A stretch of DNA of 11,849 bases from Candidatus Saccharimonadia bacterium (GCA_023262335.1 JALRBE010000033.1:1-11849); one strand, 5' to 3'; shown: positions 5,053 through 11,830, counted from the first letter of the stretch. Numbers and translations are program-made. The notes: generated by a model not told the origin, from the letters alone.

Positions 5053-6537
5053 CTAGTCAAAGGGGTCGTAGTTATCGTACCAATCGTCGTAATGACTATG
5101 CGTGGGTGACTTTGTATAGCTGGATCCGTAGTTACGCTCAACGTATGCAGTGTTGTGCCTGCTGTTGGCGAGTACGGTTTCGACGGTTTGCAACAAACGG
5201 TTTTGACGTGGCTGCAAACTGGAATGAACGACCATGCCAGTCAGCTGTCGGGCCAACTGCTCGAGCGTCGATTCCGCATTGTGGCGGTCGGACGTGCGAG
5301 TGCTCCTGCCCACCAGGAGCTTCTGCTGCTTATGCAGCGACTGCTCGACGCACGAAAGTTCGTGGTTGTGCTGGGTGGTCAGTGCCACGAGCTCGAGCTC
5401 TTGCCGCTGCAAAGCGACATTTCTCTCGGAACGCTCGATGTTCGCCCTGAGCGCATCCCAGCGGTCGTACAAGTCGCTTCCGACTGACAGGTCCTTTGCT
5501 TCGTTGCGAAGCGAAAGGAGCAACTGCGCCAGATACTCGAGCTCATCGATGTCGGTGTGCTCGAGCTCGTTGGCGTACTGGAGTTCGTTTTCGAGTTTGC
5601 TCAGCACTTCCTCTTGCTGGATTGTCCGGACGGTGTCGTCGATCAGCTGGCTGATCCGTACCCTGAGCGCGTATGCTCCGGGCAGGTAGCTGATCGCCCG
5701 CAGGTCCTCGGCATTCATGCTGTCGCGGTCGTTGATGACGGCGGCCGCCTTCGCCAGGCGCAAGGCCAAAATGGCCGTACGCGGCGACACGGTGATGCCG
5801 TCGCGCTGCAGCTCGACGATGATTTTCGCCAAGACGCGTTGCAACGACACGCTGCACTCCACGGCTAGCGTGCGAGCTTGGAGGCTCGCGACGTCGTCCC
5901 AGGTGACCCGGGACGGTTCCGGCGCGGCGGCGTCGACCGTTGCGAAGAGTTCCATGTAGGAACCCTCGCCGTAGTCTTGCCACGTGACCTCCAGCTGGAT
6001 CGGGAAGCGCTCGATGAGCGCCGCGATCTCCGGTCCGCCCTCGGCGATGTCCTGCGGCGAATGGTTCGTCGCGGCCGCGATGACGCGGGTCGCCATGGGA
6101 AAGCTCTGGTGGCCGTTACGCAGTTCCTTGGCGGTCAGCGTGTCCTTGAGGCTGGTCAGCACCCGCGGAGGGGCGTCGAACAGCTCTTCGAACACGGCGA
6201 CCGGCCACTTGAGGAAGCTGAGCTCCGGGTTGTACTGGATGACGGCCGGTTGGTCGCCACCCTGACGATTCAGGGCCTCGATGTCGATGCCGCCATACAG
6301 CTCCTCCGGAGACGTGCCCTGGCCGAACGATTTCACGAACGGCTTGGTGTCGCTGATGGCGCCGAAAACGGCGGTCAGGAATTCCGACTTGCCGTGCCCG
6401 CCGGGGCCGCTGAAAATCAGGTTGGAACCTGACGTCAGCGCCAGCGAGACGGCCTCGCGCATGTCCTTGGCGAAAACGAAGCCGTTGGTGGCTCGTTCCA
6501 CCCAGTCCAGCGTGAGCGTATGGGAATCGGTGTCCAT
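5053..6537 (-). CDS. MoxR/RavA-type AAA+ ATPase
   Basis: 494 residues, close to the length of E. coli RavA. Start ATG at 6537 with AAGGAG five bases upstream. Residues 20-290 form the AAA+ module: Walker A GPGGHGKS (44-51), a Walker B strand VAVFEE (113-118) where the usual Asp is Glu117, the RavA/MoxR-like FDAPP...LRNG segment, sensor-1 Asn158 in AAATN, an arginine-finger candidate Arg177 in LIERF, and sensor-2 Arg253 in SPRTA. Residues 300-435 are a long helical, coiled-coil-like region, and the tail (465-494) is rich in Tyr, Asp and His (YDDWYDNYDPFD). It acts as an ATP-driven remodelling ring, with the VWA protein as its probable partner or substrate adaptor. The stop codon is eight bases from the VWA start, so translation is coupled. 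The specific client is unknown. Confidence 0.87.
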   Translation of the reverse strand: MDTDSHTLTLDWVERATNGFVFAKDMREAVSLALTSGSNLIFSGPGGHGKSEFLTAVFGAISDTKPFVKSFGQGTSPEELYGGIDIEALNRQGGDQPAVIQYNPELSFLKWPVAVFEELFDAPPRVLTSLKDTLTAKELRNGHQSFPMATRVIAAATNHSPQDIAEGGPEIAALIERFPIQLEVTWQDYGEGSYMELFATVDAAAPEPSRVTWDDVASLQARTLAVECSVSLQRVLAKIIVELQRDGITVSPRTAILALRLAKAAAVINDRDSMNAEDLRAISYLPGAYALRVRISQLIDDTVRTIQQEEVLSKLENELQYANELEHTDIDELEYLAQLLLSLRNEAKDLSVGSDLYDRWDALRANIERSERNVALQRQELELVALTTQHNHELSCVEQSLHKQQKLLVGRSTRTSDRHNAESTLEQLARQLTGMVVHSSLQPRQNRLLQTVETVLANSRHNTAYVERNYGSSYTKSPTHSHYDDWYDNYDPFD

Positions 6538-6620
6538 GCGTGCTCCTTGGTAGGTGTGCGAATGTGTGAGTAAAGATGTAAATCTTCTGGTTCGGACGTA
6601 TGAGACCTCACCTTAATACT

Positions 6621-6649
6621 ATTATAGCATAAATTCAATAAAAATACAA
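6621..6649 (-). promoter_or_regulatory. Promoter of the AAA+/VWA operon
   Basis: On the minus strand TTGTAT (6644-6649), a 17-base spacer and TATAAT (6621-6626), with TGC directly before the -10 box (extended -10). This is the strongest promoter in the window. TSS near 6614, leaving a leader of about 75 bases before the ATG at 6537; the leader contains a small AAGAT/ATCTT hairpin with a four-base loop. Confidence 0.78.
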
Positions 6650-6724
6650 TAGTTTGACTACTGTTATGCAGTTGCTGGGTAAAGGCTATGAATGGCTGCT
6701 TCGTTTAGTCCTTCAAGCTGGCGG

Positions 6725-7300
6725 TCAGTCGCGGCCAAACCGTTGCCTGAGCCACGTGAAGATGTCTCGAGGCTCCTCCTTTTTAGGCTCTTGCTTACGC
6801 TGCTTTTCGTCGTGAGATGCAGGGGTCGGGCTCGGCTGCGGAGGGGCAGGCTTTGGCGTAGGAGCGGGCGTCGGCACAGGGATGACCGTGGTGCGTTCGA
6901 TGGCTGGCGGCTGCGCGTGTTCGAGCGGTTCCATGATTTTGTTTGGCACGGGCTTGACGGTTTTTTCCTCTGTTGGCGCGGTTGGCTGGAAGAACGCCTG
7001 GATGTCGTTGGTGGCCCGTTTGACGGCATATAGCGGGCTGCCAGGCGACGAGAACTGCGCCGTGGTGACCACGACGGCGACCGCCGCGAATGCGCCGGCG
7101 AGCGACCATTTGGCAACGAGCGGCGCTTTGCTTGGCCGTACGGTCGCTTGTTCGATGCGCTGCCTGGCGGCCCGCGACAGTACGGGCAGTTCGGTCGCGT
7201 TCAACTGCTCGGCGACACCGAGCAGTTCCGGCACGTCCTCGCGCTTGACGCGTTGGCGGCGGAGCTGTCGTTCCAAAACAAGCCGTTTTACGAACTTCAT
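6725..7300 (-). CDS. Membrane anti-sigma factor
   Basis: 191 residues. The ATG at 7300 overlaps the sigma factor's TGA (ATGA), with AAGGGG upstream; this fixes the start and implies coupled translation. Residues 1-64 are basic and helical and should bind the sigma factor in the cytoplasm. A single membrane segment runs from about 65 to 83 (WSLAGAFAAVAVVVTTAQF). Outside, SSPGSPLYAVKRATND (84-99) matches the short motif seen after the membrane segment in DUF5667-type proteins that accompany ECF sigma factors. Then come a Pro/Thr-rich stalk (138-161), a Lys/Glu-rich run and an amphipathic end (DIFTWLRQRF). No zinc-binding H-x3-C-x2-C motif is present, so it is not a ZAS-type anti-sigma factor. 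What it senses cannot be read from the sequence; the secreted PepSY protein divergent from the operon is a candidate partner. Confidence 0.78.
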   Translation of the reverse strand: MKFVKRLVLERQLRRQRVKREDVPELLGVAEQLNATELPVLSRAARQRIEQATVRPSKAPLVAKWSLAGAFAAVAVVVTTAQFSSPGSPLYAVKRATNDIQAFFQPTAPTEEKTVKPVPNKIMEPLEHAQPPAIERTTVIPVPTPAPTPKPAPPQPSPTPASHDEKQRKQEPKKEEPRDIFTWLRQRFGRD

Positions 7301-7779
7301 GACAATAACCCCTTGAGTTTTTTGAGGGCGCGGAACTGCACGACCCGCACGTTCGCCTCGCTCATGCCAAGAGCCTCGGCGGTCTGCTTTGCGGAGTAGC
7401 CCTGCATGAACCGGAGCGTTACTACGGAGCGCATGTCTTTGGGCAATTGGGCGACGGCATGCGTTACCTTGGCGGCGGCGAACTGCTTGTCTATCGTCTC
7501 CTCGTGCCCAGGCGCCTCGCTTGGCAGCTCGATCGATTCGTCGAGCGGCAGCGCCGGCGTTTTGCGCCAATGATCGTTTAGCGTGTTGCGGGCGATCATG
7601 TAGAGCCACGCTCGCGGCTGTTTGCCGTCGAACTTTTCGATGGCGCGCCACGCCTTGGTGAAGGTGTCGGCGGTAAGGTCCTCGGCGGTCGGCACGTCAC
7701 GCACGTGCACCATGAGAAACCTGAAAATGTCATCAGCGTATGTTGCGTACATCTTCTCGAACCTTCGTCTCTTAAACAT
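7297..7779 (-). CDS. ECF-type sigma-70 family RNA polymerase sigma factor
   Basis: 160 residues, the usual size of an ECF sigma factor. Region 2 covers about 8-73, with AEDLTADTFTKAW (32-44) and PRAWLYMIARNTLNDHWRK (55-73), which recognise and melt the -10 element. After a linker, region 4 covers about 104-158 with the helix-turn-helix QGYSAKQTAEALGMSEANV (126-144), which binds the -35 element. The start at 7779 is bounded by an in-frame TAA directly before it; Met10 is the alternative. There is no Shine-Dalgarno sequence; ATG-TAA-ATG stands at the start and an extended -10 box lies about 14 bases upstream. The anti-sigma gene overlaps it by four bases. The set of genes it controls probably includes itself and the divergent PepSY gene. 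Confidence 0.9.
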   Translation of the reverse strand: MFKRRRFEKMYATYADDIFRFLMVHVRDVPTAEDLTADTFTKAWRAIEKFDGKQPRAWLYMIARNTLNDHWRKTPALPLDESIELPSEAPGHEETIDKQFAAAKVTHAVAQLPKDMRSVVTLRFMQGYSAKQTAEALGMSEANVRVVQFRALKKLKGLLS

Positions 7780-7792
7780 TTACATTTTCTAT

Positions 7793-7801
7793 CGTATACC
7801 A
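7793..7801 (-). promoter_or_regulatory. Extended -10 promoter close to the sigma factor start
   Basis: TGG-TATACG on the minus strand, with no convincing -35 box. The TSS would be at about 7785-7787, giving a leader of zero to eight bases that begins at or next to an ATG-TAA minimal frame ahead of the sigma start codon at 7779. Confidence 0.45.
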
Positions 7802-7845
7802 ATCACAAGCTATTTTTTGATTTTTCGCCCGCCAACCCCGCCTGC

Positions 7846-7904
7846 CGGTCGTTTTTCGCGTATCGACGTATCGTGCGGTACGTCTTTTCGCGAGAAAACG
7901 GCCG
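7846..7904. other. Composite stem-loop in the sigma/PepSY gap
   Basis: The outer stem pairs 7846-7860 with 7889-7904 (15 pairs, one of them G-T, one bulged G at 7894). Inside it, GACGTA (7865-7870) pairs with TACGTC (7879-7884) around an eight-base loop, and TATC faces TTTT as an internal loop. No T tract follows on either strand, so it is not a terminator. It could be a structured leader of a long sigma mRNA or a protein-binding site. Confidence 0.5.
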
Positions 7905-7960
7905 CTCAGTCTGGCGTTTGCTGGCCGAAAATCTCAAAAAACAGTTTGCGATTGATAGTA

Positions 7961-7993
7961 TATGTAACGTTTGGCGCGCGGAAACGTTACATA
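7961..7993. promoter_or_regulatory. Perfect 12-bp inverted repeat, candidate ECF promoter or operator
   Basis: TATGTAACGTTT and AAACGTTACATA are perfect inverted arms around GGCGCGCGG. Each arm holds TGTAAC, similar to the AAC-containing -35 elements of ECF sigma factors, in one direction, and CGTTAC in the other; they are about 16 bases apart. The site could therefore drive both the PepSY gene (TSS about 7996, 33-base leader containing AAGGAG) and, outward, the sigma gene. A dimeric repressor site is the alternative. Confidence 0.55.
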
Positions 7994-8028
7994 GAACGTA
8001 TAAGCAACATAAGGAGCACGAATAGGAC

Positions 8029-8628
8029 ATGGTAGCGAAACGGATATACGCGAGGTGGTTGCCAACGGCGCTGATCGTCGTGGCGCTGATCGCTTTGCCG
8101 GCCACGGCGAACGTGTACGCGCAAGGCGGCGAAGACAAACCGAAAGACTCCACCACGAAAAAAACAAATGACAAGGAAACAGCCAACGTGACGAACGAAG
8201 AACCAGCCGAGACCGAGAGCCTGTTGCCGGACGATCAAGCAGGGGCGACCATCGTTCCTGCCATGGCACCGGCGCCATCGGCAAGCCCTTCCCCTGCCTT
8301 GACGGCCGTCACGCTGGCTCAAGCGCAGACGATCGCGGAGACCGAGCACCCGCAGAGCGTGGTCATTACTGCGAAAACCAAGGAATTCAAGGGCGAGACG
8401 GCATACACGTTCACGTTCGACGACGGCTGGAAGGTGCTCGTGCGCGCTAGCGACGGCACGGTGGTGAACGTCCACGACAAAGCCGGCAAGGAGCATGCAT
8501 GCAAGAACAATCACAAGAGTTCAGTGACCGGCCGCGCCAAGGAAGCCGTGCCAGCTGGTACCGAGCACGCGAAGTGGAAGGAGTCGACGCGGCATGACGC
8601 ACGCGGACATCGCGGACACGCGGAGTGA
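8029..8628 (+). CDS. Secreted PepSY-like protein
   Basis: 199 residues from the ATG at 8029; AAGGAG lies 12 bases upstream and a nearer AGGA just before the ATG. Residues 1-31 are a signal peptide (KRIYARW, hydrophobic core 11-24) with a likely cut after VYA (residue 31). Residues 32-90 are a polar, then Pro/Ala/Ser-rich linker. Residues 91-150 fit one PepSY domain: a helix LTAVTLAQAQTIAETEHP, then strands SVVITAKTKEF, TAYTFTFDDGWKVLVRA and DGTVVNVHD. PepSY domains are often regulatory or inhibitory modules outside the cell. The C-terminal tail has six His and the only Cys (Cys158), which could bind metal. It is divergent from the sigma/anti-sigma operon across the inverted repeat, so I infer that it is a target of that sigma factor and may feed back on the anti-sigma factor. 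Confidence 0.72.
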   Translation: MVAKRIYARWLPTALIVVALIALPATANVYAQGGEDKPKDSTTKKTNDKETANVTNEEPAETESLLPDDQAGATIVPAMAPAPSASPSPALTAVTLAQAQTIAETEHPQSVVITAKTKEFKGETAYTFTFDDGWKVLVRASDGTVVNVHDKAGKEHACKNNHKSSVTGRAKEAVPAGTEHAKWKESTRHDARGHRGHAE

Positions 8629-8637
8629 TGACGAACG

Positions 8638-8664
8638 AAAACACCCGCTTAGCGCGGGTGTTTT
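8638..8664. terminator. Bidirectional terminator between convergent genes
   Basis: 11-bp stem AAAACACCCGC / GCGGGTGTTTT around TTAGC, with T runs on both strands. It lies 10 bases after the PepSY gene's stop and 17 bases after the stop of the convergent 254-residue gene, so it can serve both. Confidence 0.85.
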
Positions 8665-8680
8665 GTTTGGCAGCCGGGGA

Positions 8681-9445
8681 TTATTTGCCGTACCCAAAAT
8701 CGGATTGAGCCTGCGCGAGTGCGCCGTAGGCTTCCAGGCTTCGCGGAGCGTTTTGGCGCCAATCGATCGAGAGCGGACTGTAGGGATCGGGAAATTGCGC
8801 GACCGATGCGTGCACTCCCGTGCCTTCGTAGCTGGTCTGCGCGTCCTCTAGGAGCTCGGACGCGTCGAGCAGAACGACGTTTTGGATGTCTTGTTCGCTC
8901 ATGCCAAGCGGCGCGTTGGCGTGCTCGAGGCTGACGAGCGTCAAGGCGGTATTGCCCATGGTGCGGCCAAGGTTCTTTTCGAGGCGCGTGGTTTCGTACC
9001 CTTGGCGGTAGCGCAGTGCCAGGGTGCTCGCCAACCTCGCAGTGTCGGCCAGCCCTTGCCGTGCACGGCCGGTCAGGTATTCTTTGGTTGCGCGCCACTC
9101 GGCGTTATCGTCGGCAAGCACAGGCAACTTAAGGGTGCGCCGCATGAAGATGTCGGGGGTTTTGGTGCCGTCGGCGAAGCTGTACCAAGCTGAGTTCAGC
9201 AGCGGGATCGCCAATTTGCGCCGTACGTAGGTGATATCCTCGGGCTCGGTGAACGGATGATCGAACACGGCTTTGGCGACGTTCGCTCCCGAGGCTTGGT
9301 ATTCGCGGAGCAGCGTGCCGGGGCGCTGCCCTTGCCGTCGTGCGATTTCTTGGGGTTCGAAGGCACGGGGCGGCACGTAATTGGCGCCGTCGGTTTCGTT
9401 AATGTGTTTGGTCGGTAGGTCAAAATTTCTTCGTGATGTTGTCAT
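8681..9445 (-). CDS. Orphan protein without cysteine, 254 residues
   Basis: I do not recognise the family. The ATG at 9445 (MTTSRRNFDL) follows TGAGGAGC closely, a short but usable ribosome-binding distance; the frame is open further upstream, but through the palindrome at 9479-9498. The protein is cytosolic in character: no signal peptide, no membrane segment, no Cys. Residues 1-50 are polar, with many Arg, Gln and Pro residues; 65-115 could be an alpha/beta segment (ITYVRRKLAIPLL, TLKLPVL); 116-205 are Ala/Leu/Arg-rich and helical; the end (225-254) has many aromatic, Pro and Ser residues. No catalytic motif is apparent. It is transcribed alone, between a shared terminator at 8638-8664 and the terminator of the gene behind it. 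The palindrome 34 bases upstream could be its operator. Confidence 0.65.
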   Translation of the reverse strand: MTTSRRNFDLPTKHINETDGANYVPPRAFEPQEIARRQGQRPGTLLREYQASGANVAKAVFDHPFTEPEDITYVRRKLAIPLLNSAWYSFADGTKTPDIFMRRTLKLPVLADDNAEWRATKEYLTGRARQGLADTARLASTLALRYRQGYETTRLEKNLGRTMGNTALTLVSLEHANAPLGMSEQDIQNVVLLDASELLEDAQTSYEGTGVHASVAQFPDPYSPLSIDWRQNAPRSLEAYGALAQAQSDFGYGK

Positions 9446-9478
9446 GCTCCTCACTATGAACCACGCCGTTTGACAAGT

Positions 9479-9498
9479 CAGTGAAATATTTTTCACCA
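9479..9498. repeat. 20-bp palindrome, copy 2
   Basis: CAGTGAAATATTTTTCACCA differs from the copy at 3633-3652 at only four positions, two in the centre and two at one end. The arms GTGAAA / TTTCAC are intact. It sits upstream of the 254-residue gene, where a minus-strand -10 (AATATT) could overlap it, and nine bases beyond the preceding gene's hairpin. Confidence 0.5.
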
Positions 9499-9500
9499 AA

Positions 9501-9526
9501 TGAAATGCCCCGCATGGCTGCGGGGC
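9501..9526 (-). terminator. Intrinsic terminator of the 123-residue gene
   Basis: Perfect 8-bp stem GCCCCGCA / TGCGGGGC with a four-base loop (TGGC on the plus strand). On the minus strand it is followed by ATTTCATTT, a broken but T-rich tail. It lies seven bases after the stop codon. Confidence 0.7.
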
Positions 9527-9533
9527 TGCCCGT

Positions 9534-9905
9534 TCAAGGCGTGTGGACACCTGGTGCCGGTTCGACTTCGTTCCCCCGCGCGACCAGTACTCGGTACTCC
9601 CTGCCGTCGAGCGGGTCGACGACCACCTCTACTTCGGCGGGAATCGCCACGCGGTCGTCCCGGCGCAGTGACCTGCCGCGTTTTGCAGGCTCGGCCGTCT
9701 GCGCGTAGCGGAACTCGCGCTCGGTGGTGATGAGCACGGGTCGGTCTGCCAGTTTGATCTGGCAGCTATTCGTGATCTCGAAGCTGTCGGGTCGGCCGTC
9801 CATGCGTTTCATGTACGTCAGGTATTCGCCGACCACGACGACTTCGGTTTTGTGAGCGAGCGATGCCAGGGTGCTTTTCGCCGTGACAACGGGAGTGGAA
9901 GACAT
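9534..9905 (-). CDS. Small beta-rich orphan protein, 123 residues
   Basis: I do not recognise this protein. The ATG at 9905 has AAAGG six bases upstream. It is soluble, without signal peptide or membrane segment. Alternating hydrophobic patterns (TEVVVVGEYLTYM, SFEITNSCQIKLADRPVLITT, AEVEVVVDPLDGREYRVLVARG) suggest a small beta-barrel or beta-sandwich; the stretch between, PAKRGRSLRRDDR, is very basic and could contact nucleic acid or phosphate groups. The tail is Pro/Glu-rich. It is transcribed from its own extended -10 promoter just behind the ABC permease gene and has its own terminator, so it is not part of the exporter operon. Confidence 0.65.
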   Translation of the reverse strand: MSSTPVVTAKSTLASLAHKTEVVVVGEYLTYMKRMDGRPDSFEITNSCQIKLADRPVLITTEREFRYAQTAEPAKRGRSLRRDDRVAIPAEVEVVVDPLDGREYRVLVARGNEVEPAPGVHTP

Positions 9906-9945
9906 GCTGGCCTTTCGGTAGACGGATGCTTGCCTTACTCATGCA

Positions 9946-9954
9946 ATTATATCA
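9946..9954 (-). promoter_or_regulatory. Extended -10 promoter of the 123-residue gene
   Basis: TGA-TATAAT on the minus strand, with a perfect -10 box. No good -35 hexamer is visible; that position falls inside the end of the permease gene. TSS near 9939, giving a leader of about 34 bases with the AAAGG ribosome-binding site. GCATGA is repeated on both sides of the -10 box. Confidence 0.6.
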
Positions 9955-9969
9955 TGCGGACCGTGGCGG

Positions 9970-11064
9970 CTATTCCCAACGGAACGTTTTGGCGCTGACG
10001 ACGAACACGACTACGAACCAGCCGGCGATGACCGCGAGTTGGAAACCGAGCGACGCGATGGAGGCGCCTTCGATGACGATGCGTTGGATGCCTTCGATGA
10101 GCGGCGTCAACGGGAAGTACGCGGTGATGCCTTGCAGCCATTCCGGCATGAGCGCGCGCGGTACCCATAAGCCGCTGAACGCCAGCGATGCCAAAAAGAT
10201 TATCTGGCCGTAAATGTCGGACTGCGTGGTGTTCTTGGCCCAGCCGCCGACCATGACGCCGAGCGCGATCATAAGCAAGCTGCCAAGCGTGACGAAGATG
10301 CCGAAGTCGAGCCAGCTGCCTTGCATCTTCATGTTGAAGCCGAAGAACGCGAGGAGCGTCATGAGCGTGATGGCGATGAGGCTGACCACCAAGAACGCGA
10401 GCACGATGCCGCCGATGAGCTGGCTTGTCTTGAACGGCGTGACCCGCATGCGGCGCAGTACGCCGGTCTTCTTGTCGGACGGTATGGTCGAGGCGACGCC
10501 GAAGATGCCGACCATCATGATGCCCATGGCGGTGAACATGGAATAGAGGCTGTCGAAAATGCGCGTGCTGGTGCCCGTGATGGACTGCCGCTCGACTTGG
10601 ATCGGCGGTTCGGCGCCCGTGATCGCAACGTTGGTGGCTTCGGCGACGCCGTTCATGACGCCCATCATGATATCGCCGGTCGACATGTCGGATTGGTCGA
10701 CGATAACCTGGACTTTGCCGGTCGGCGTGCCGTTCGTTACCTGCCCGAACGATTCCGGCAGCTCGACGATGGCGTCGATGTCACCCTCTTTCATTTTGTC
10801 TTTGGCCTGGTCAAGGTTCAGCGATTCTTCGGGCTGTTTGAGTACCTTCACTTCGCCGAGTTGTTTCTCGAACTCCTTGGCGAACGCTTGTTCGGAATTG
10901 TTGATGACCGCGACTTTGAGCGTGATGTTGTCGTTCGTGCCGCCCGTGAAGAGCCCGAAAATGAGCAGCAGCAAGAGCGGTATCGAAAACAGCACGATCA
11001 GCGTGATCGGGTCGCGCAGCACGCGGAGCAGCTGCAATTTGGCGTAGAGCAACGTGGTTTTCAT
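9970..11064 (-). CDS. ABC-2 type exporter permease
   Basis: 364 residues. The start at 11064 is one base after the TAG of the ATPase gene, and AGGGA in the end of that gene serves as ribosome-binding site, so the two are translationally coupled. The topology is that of ABC-2 permeases of the DrrB/YhgE-like kind: a first membrane helix at about 20-40 (TLIVLFSIPLLLLLIFGLF), a large extracytoplasmic part (about 41-168) with alpha/beta pattern, and five further helices near 171-193, 217-240, 254-274, 283-303 and 339-358. It ends in basic/aromatic KTFRWE. With the ATPase it forms an export pump. The substrate (drug, lipid or polysaccharide) cannot be told from the sequence. No intrinsic terminator follows; the next promoter lies 16-24 bases behind its stop. 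Confidence 0.87.
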   Translation of the reverse strand: MKTTLLYAKLQLLRVLRDPITLIVLFSIPLLLLLIFGLFTGGTNDNITLKVAVINNSEQAFAKEFEKQLGEVKVLKQPEESLNLDQAKDKMKEGDIDAIVELPESFGQVTNGTPTGKVQVIVDQSDMSTGDIMMGVMNGVAEATNVAITGAEPPIQVERQSITGTSTRIFDSLYSMFTAMGIMMVGIFGVASTIPSDKKTGVLRRMRVTPFKTSQLIGGIVLAFLVVSLIAITLMTLLAFFGFNMKMQGSWLDFGIFVTLGSLLMIALGVMVGGWAKNTTQSDIYGQIIFLASLAFSGLWVPRALMPEWLQGITAYFPLTPLIEGIQRIVIEGASIASLGFQLAVIAGWFVVVFVVSAKTFRWE

Positions 11065-11065
11065 G

Positions 11066-11830
11066 CTAGTCCCTGAGTGCCTTTCCTGTTAGGTTGATGA
11101 ATACGTCTTCGAGGTCCGCCTGTTGCACGACCTCTTTTTTCTTGAATCCGGTCGCGAGCAAGTTCTTGATCAGCTTGTTCGGCGAGTCGAGCGCGATGAT
11201 TTCGCCGCCGTCCATGATGGCGACGCGGTCGCAGAGCAACTGGGCTTCCTCCATGTAGTGCGTGGTCAGGATGATCGTGATGTCGCGCTTCTTGAGCTTT
11301 TCGATCAGGTCCCACAGGTTGCGGCGCGCCTGCGGGTCAAGGCCGGTGGTCGGCTCATCCAGCAGCAGCAATTGCGGATCGTTGATCAAAGAACGCGCCA
11401 GGCTTAAACGCCGCTTCATGCCGCCAGACAGCTCGCCCGGCTTGGCGTTGGCCTTGTGGCCGAGCGCGGCAAACGCCAGCAAGGGTTCAATGCGGGCATC
11501 GATATCGGCGCGGGCCATTCCGAAATAACGGCCGTACACCAACAAGTTTTCTGCGCAAGTGAAGTCGGGGTCCAAGCTGTCGAACTGGCTCACCACCCCC
11601 AAGCGCGATTTGATGGACAAGGCCTGCTGCGGCATGTCCTCGCCAAACACTTGCACACGGCCACTGTCGGGCGCAGTCAGCCCCAAACACATGCGAAACG
11701 TGGTGGTTTTGCCCGCACCATTGGGGCCGAGCAAAGCAAATACCGATGCTGGTTGCAACTCAAGATCCAGGCCATTCAGCACCGGCTTGTTAGCGAAGGA
11801 TTTATGTATGTTCTTGGCCTCAATCACCAA
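11066..11830 (-). CDS. ABC exporter ATP-binding protein, NodI/DrrA-like
   Basis: 254 residues from the TTG at 11830; the GTG at 11827 is equally possible, and the frame remains open to the window edge without a ribosome-binding site, so the 5' end is uncertain and may lie outside. All ABC motifs are present: Walker A GPNGAGKT (35-42), Q-loop Gln82, signature LSGGM (134-138), Walker B LLLLDE (154-159), D-loop and H-loop His191. The SQFDSLDPDFTCAENL segment is NodI/DrrA-like. It powers the permease encoded directly behind it. It is shorter than the usual 300 or so residues, as the part between residue 225 and the final LEDVFINLTGKALRD is compact. Codon use changes within the gene: up to about residue 150 Leu is often TTG and Ile ATT/ATA, later Leu is CTG/CTC and Ile always ATC. 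Confidence 0.88.
   Translation of the reverse strand: MVIEAKNIHKSFANKPVLNGLDLELQPASVFALLGPNGAGKTTTFRMCLGLTAPDSGRVQVFGEDMPQQALSIKSRLGVVSQFDSLDPDFTCAENLLVYGRYFGMARADIDARIEPLLAFAALGHKANAKPGELSGGMKRRLSLARSLINDPQLLLLDEPTTGLDPQARRNLWDLIEKLKKRDITIILTTHYMEEAQLLCDRVAIMDGGEIIALDSPNKLIKNLLATGFKKKEVVQQADLEDVFINLTGKALRD

Noticed and set aside
6573..6586. Small AAGAT/ATCTT hairpin in the leader of the AAA+ operon, considered as a riboswitch or attenuator
   Set aside because: Five A/T-rich pairs with a four-base loop are too weak and too common to support a regulatory call.
6435..6638. 67-residue frame at the start of the AAA+ gene
   Set aside because: It begins inside the operon promoter and overlaps the ATPase start in another frame.
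6664..7116. 150-residue minus-strand frame overlapping the anti-sigma gene, considered as a frameshifted end
   Set aside because: The anti-sigma frame is complete, with membrane segment and stalk; the alternative frame is a low-complexity Arg/Ser shadow of the Pro-rich stalk.
8594..8851. 85-residue plus-strand frame after the PepSY gene
   Set aside because: It reads straight through the bidirectional terminator and into the antisense of the next gene.
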